Shown in pieces: positions 62,312 through 64,000 of a stretch of DNA of 64,000 nucleotides (its first letter is position 1; each line of letters begins with the position of its first letter). The translations under genes were made by a program, and so were the position numbers. The notes below the pieces were generated by a model, which worked only from the letters and a program-made list of their open reading frames with translations, was not told the origin of the DNA and did no database searches. The DNA comes from Frateuria_A yonginensis (GTDB lineage Bacteria > Pseudomonadota > Gammaproteobacteria > Xanthomonadales > Rhodanobacteraceae), in contig NZ_JBBBNY010000001.1 in the NCBI RefSeq assembly GCF_037137055.1, forward strand, positions 1 to 64,000, in the 5' to 3' direction.

Positions 62312-63102
62312 GCGTGGGCGTCGTCCAGCGCCGCAGCGATGCGTTCGCGCGACAGTTCGGCCATCCGTCGGCGCGCGTCCGGCATCAACGGCACGGGCGC
62401 CAGGAAATGCACCTCCGCGTCCAGCGGGGCCTCGCCCAGCATGCGCAGCAGGTTGCTCATGAAGCTCTCGTGCTCGCGGAAGCCCGCGTCGATCTCGCGC
62501 CGGCCGTTGCGTACGAAGCGCAGCGCCACCGGCTGCACCGGCACCGGGGCATCCAGTGCGGCCTGGAAGATGCGGGCATGGAACACCTTGAGCACGCCGT
62601 TGTGGCCGGTGCCGCCCTCCGGGAATACCGCGACCGAGCGGCCCTCGCGCAGCCGCTCGACCATGGTCTGCATCACCGAGGCCAGCGAATGGTTGCTGCC
62701 GCGGCGATGGAAGATGGTGCCGCCGCTGGCCGCCAGCCAGCCGACCAGCGGCCAGCGCGCGATCTCCGCCTTGGCCACGAAGCAGGCGGCGCGCTGGCTG
62801 TGCAGCAGCTCGATGTCGATCCACGAGGTGTGGTTGGCGACGAACAGCACCGGATCGGGCAGCGGCTGGCCGACGCGTACCGAGCGCAGCCCGAAGATGC
62901 GCATCAGCACGGTCGACCACCAGCGGATCATGCGGTGGGCGAACGGCTCGCGCCCGTCGACCATCACCCGGTGCTTGTTCCAGCTGAGGATGCCCGCGCA
63001 CAGCAGCACGCCCAGCAGCACGTGCAGCAGCAGCAGAGGGATGCGCCACAGGTAGCGCAACGGGCGCCAGGGGTCGCGGGTGGGGGTCGGAACGGTGTCC
63101 AT
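62308..63102 (-). CDS. 1-acyl-sn-glycerol-3-phosphate acyltransferase (PlsC family)
   Basis: A 264-residue membrane-associated acyltransferase of glycerophospholipid synthesis. Motif I is NHTSWID (H91 and D96, the HX4D catalytic pair); motif III is VAVFPEGGTG (about 154-163). One N-terminal hydrophobic segment (about 20-38) anchors it. It overlaps the YheT-like gene by an ATGA junction, so both are coupled. A second plsC may exist elsewhere, so the exact substrate, lysophosphatidic acid or a related lipid, is inferred. Confidence 0.9.
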   Translation of the reverse strand: MDTVPTPTRDPWRPLRYLWRIPLLLLHVLLGVLLCAGILSWNKHRVMVDGREPFAHRMIRWWSTVLMRIFGLRSVRVGQPLPDPVLFVANHTSWIDIELLHSQRAACFVAKAEIARWPLVGWLAASGGTIFHRRGSNHSLASVMQTMVERLREGRSVAVFPEGGTGHNGVLKVFHARIFQAALDAPVPVQPVALRFVRNGRREIDAGFREHESFMSNLLRMLGEAPLDAEVHFLAPVPLMPDARRRMAELSRERIAAALDDAHA

Positions 63103-63207
63103 GAGCCGGCTAGTTTAACGTCAGTCGCCCCGGCCCCGGCACGTCGGCCGACCAGGCGGGCGCTATGTATCATCCCACCTCTTTGAGACCTTGCAGGACT
63201 CGATGGC

Positions 63208-64000
63208 ATGCTCGTGAACGAGGCCGAGGAACGCCACCGCAGCGATGCGACCTTCCTGTCCGGCGGCGGCGACATGGGTGCGCGCATGCGCGCGATGGAC
63301 TGGTCGGCCACCCCGCTGGGCCCGGTCGAAGGCTGGTCCGAGGCGCTGCGCTCGGCCACCAGCATCATGCTCAACTCGCGCTTCCCGATCGCGCTGTACT
63401 GGGGCGAGGAACTGGCGCTGCTGTACAACGATGCCTGGAGCCCGATCCCCGGCGGCAAGCATCCGTGGGCGCTGGGCCAGCCGGGACGCGCGGTGTGGCC
63501 GGAAATCTGGGACACCATCGGCCCGCTCTACGAGCGCGTGATGCGTACCGGCGTGGGCGTGTGGCAGGAGGACGAGCTGCTGCCGATGCGCCGGCACGGC
63601 TACGTGGAGGAATGCTATTTCAACTTCACCTTCAGCCCGGTGCGGGGCGAGGGCGGGCGGATCGAGGGCATCTTCAACGCGGTGGTGGAAACCACCGACC
63701 GTGTGCTGTCCGAGCGTCGCCTGCGCACGCTGAGCCGGATGGGCGAGCGCGCCGACGCTTCCCTCAGCGTGGACGAAGCCTGCCGCTGGGTGGCCACACG
63801 GCTGGCGGAGAACCGCGCGGACGTACCGTTCGTGCTGGTCTACCTGCGCGAAGGCGAGCAGGCCCGGCTGGTCGCGGCAACCGGCATCGCCCCGGATGAA
63901 CCTGCCGCACCCGCCATCCTGCCGCTCGACGGCGCCTCGCCGTGGCCGCTGGCCGCCGCCGAGGCGGAGGGTTGCGCCCTGGCGATCCCCGCCCCCGCCC
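63208..64000 (+). CDS. PAS/GAF sensor protein, probably hybrid histidine kinase (3' end outside window)
   Basis: The open frame begins with ATG at 63208 (MLVNEAEERHRSD) and runs off the window after 264 codons. The visible part contains a PAS-type domain (about 25-165; MDWSATPLGPVEGWSEALR, then FPIALYWGEELALLYNDAWSPI and EECYFNFTFSPV, ending VETT) and the start of a GAF domain (about 170 on; TLSRMGERADASLSVDEACRWVATRL). This order is found in large cytoplasmic bacteriophytochrome-like and hybrid kinases of Xanthomonadales. The kinase output is inferred, since the region after residue 264 is missing. Confidence 0.82.
   Translation, partial: MLVNEAEERHRSDATFLSGGGDMGARMRAMDWSATPLGPVEGWSEALRSATSIMLNSRFPIALYWGEELALLYNDAWSPIPGGKHPWALGQPGRAVWPEIWDTIGPLYERVMRTGVGVWQEDELLPMRRHGYVEECYFNFTFSPVRGEGGRIEGIFNAVVETTDRVLSERRLRTLSRMGERADASLSVDEACRWVATRLAENRADVPFVLVYLREGEQARLVAATGIAPDEPAAPAILPLDGASPWPLAAAEAEGCALAIPAPA

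Overview
The window is a GC-rich, gene-dense piece of chromosome from a gammaproteobacterium of the order Xanthomonadales, most likely family Rhodanobacteraceae (Rhodanobacter, Dyella or Luteibacter type). The evidence is protein character and gene order: tyrS next to an rRNA operon, an M23 peptidase beside anmK, radC/coaBC/dut/algC near pyrE and an ExoIII/Crc-family gene (an order also known from Pseudomonas), and GTAG-type palindromic repeats. I found no prophage, insertion sequence, CRISPR array, tRNA gene or complete rRNA gene. The left edge holds an rRNA promoter and leader pointing out of the window.

Layout. 1-300: rRNA operon promoter(s) and antitermination leader on the minus strand. 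301-6730: tyrS, then a cell-wall group (M23 endopeptidase, AnmK, AmpG), an orphan ribbon-helix-helix protein and exonuclease III. 6808-13015: pyrE, a DUF4124-type protein, and the coaBC-dut-algC operon, whose PMM/PGM carries a membrane-anchored N-terminal extension, then radC. 13016-13482: an unusual intergenic region with DnaA boxes and an AT-rich island. 13483-20832: argS with an FtsN-like SPOR protein, two short-chain dehydrogenases, and divergent speA/speE for polyamines. 20995-28851: an exported unknown protein, an orphan ParA-like ATPase, SixA-like phosphatase, YceI, a phospholipase-D family protein, a TonB-like protein, a FadI-like thiolase and an unrecognised 373-residue protein.

28962-38399 is signalling and nitrogen control: a PAS-GGDEF-EAL protein, GNAT, ntrC/ntrB, a CHASE3-type hybrid histidine kinase and glnA. 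Upstream of glnA lie a near-consensus sigma-54 promoter and a perfect inverted pair of NtrC-like sites; ntrBC has its own NtrC-like site. 38560-46557 holds uppP, then a LysR regulator divergent from a complete RND efflux operon (adaptor, pump, outer-membrane factor). 46598-52591 holds an MDR oxidoreductase and a LytS/LytR-type two-component pair flanked by two paralogous exported beta-propeller-like proteins, followed by a gene broken by one frameshift.

52603-60710 looks like a stress or envelope block: AI-2E family permease, YqjD/YqjE-like small membrane proteins, DUF1328, YbhB, a PQQ-type sugar dehydrogenase, a Ycf46-like AAA ATPase, manganese catalase and a ZIP metal transporter. 60877-64000 holds a VOC protein, a YheT-like hydrolase, a PlsC acyltransferase and the start of a large PAS/GAF sensor protein cut by the window end. 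Five copies of an inverted GTAG/REP-like repeat sit between genes from 20.5 kb onward.
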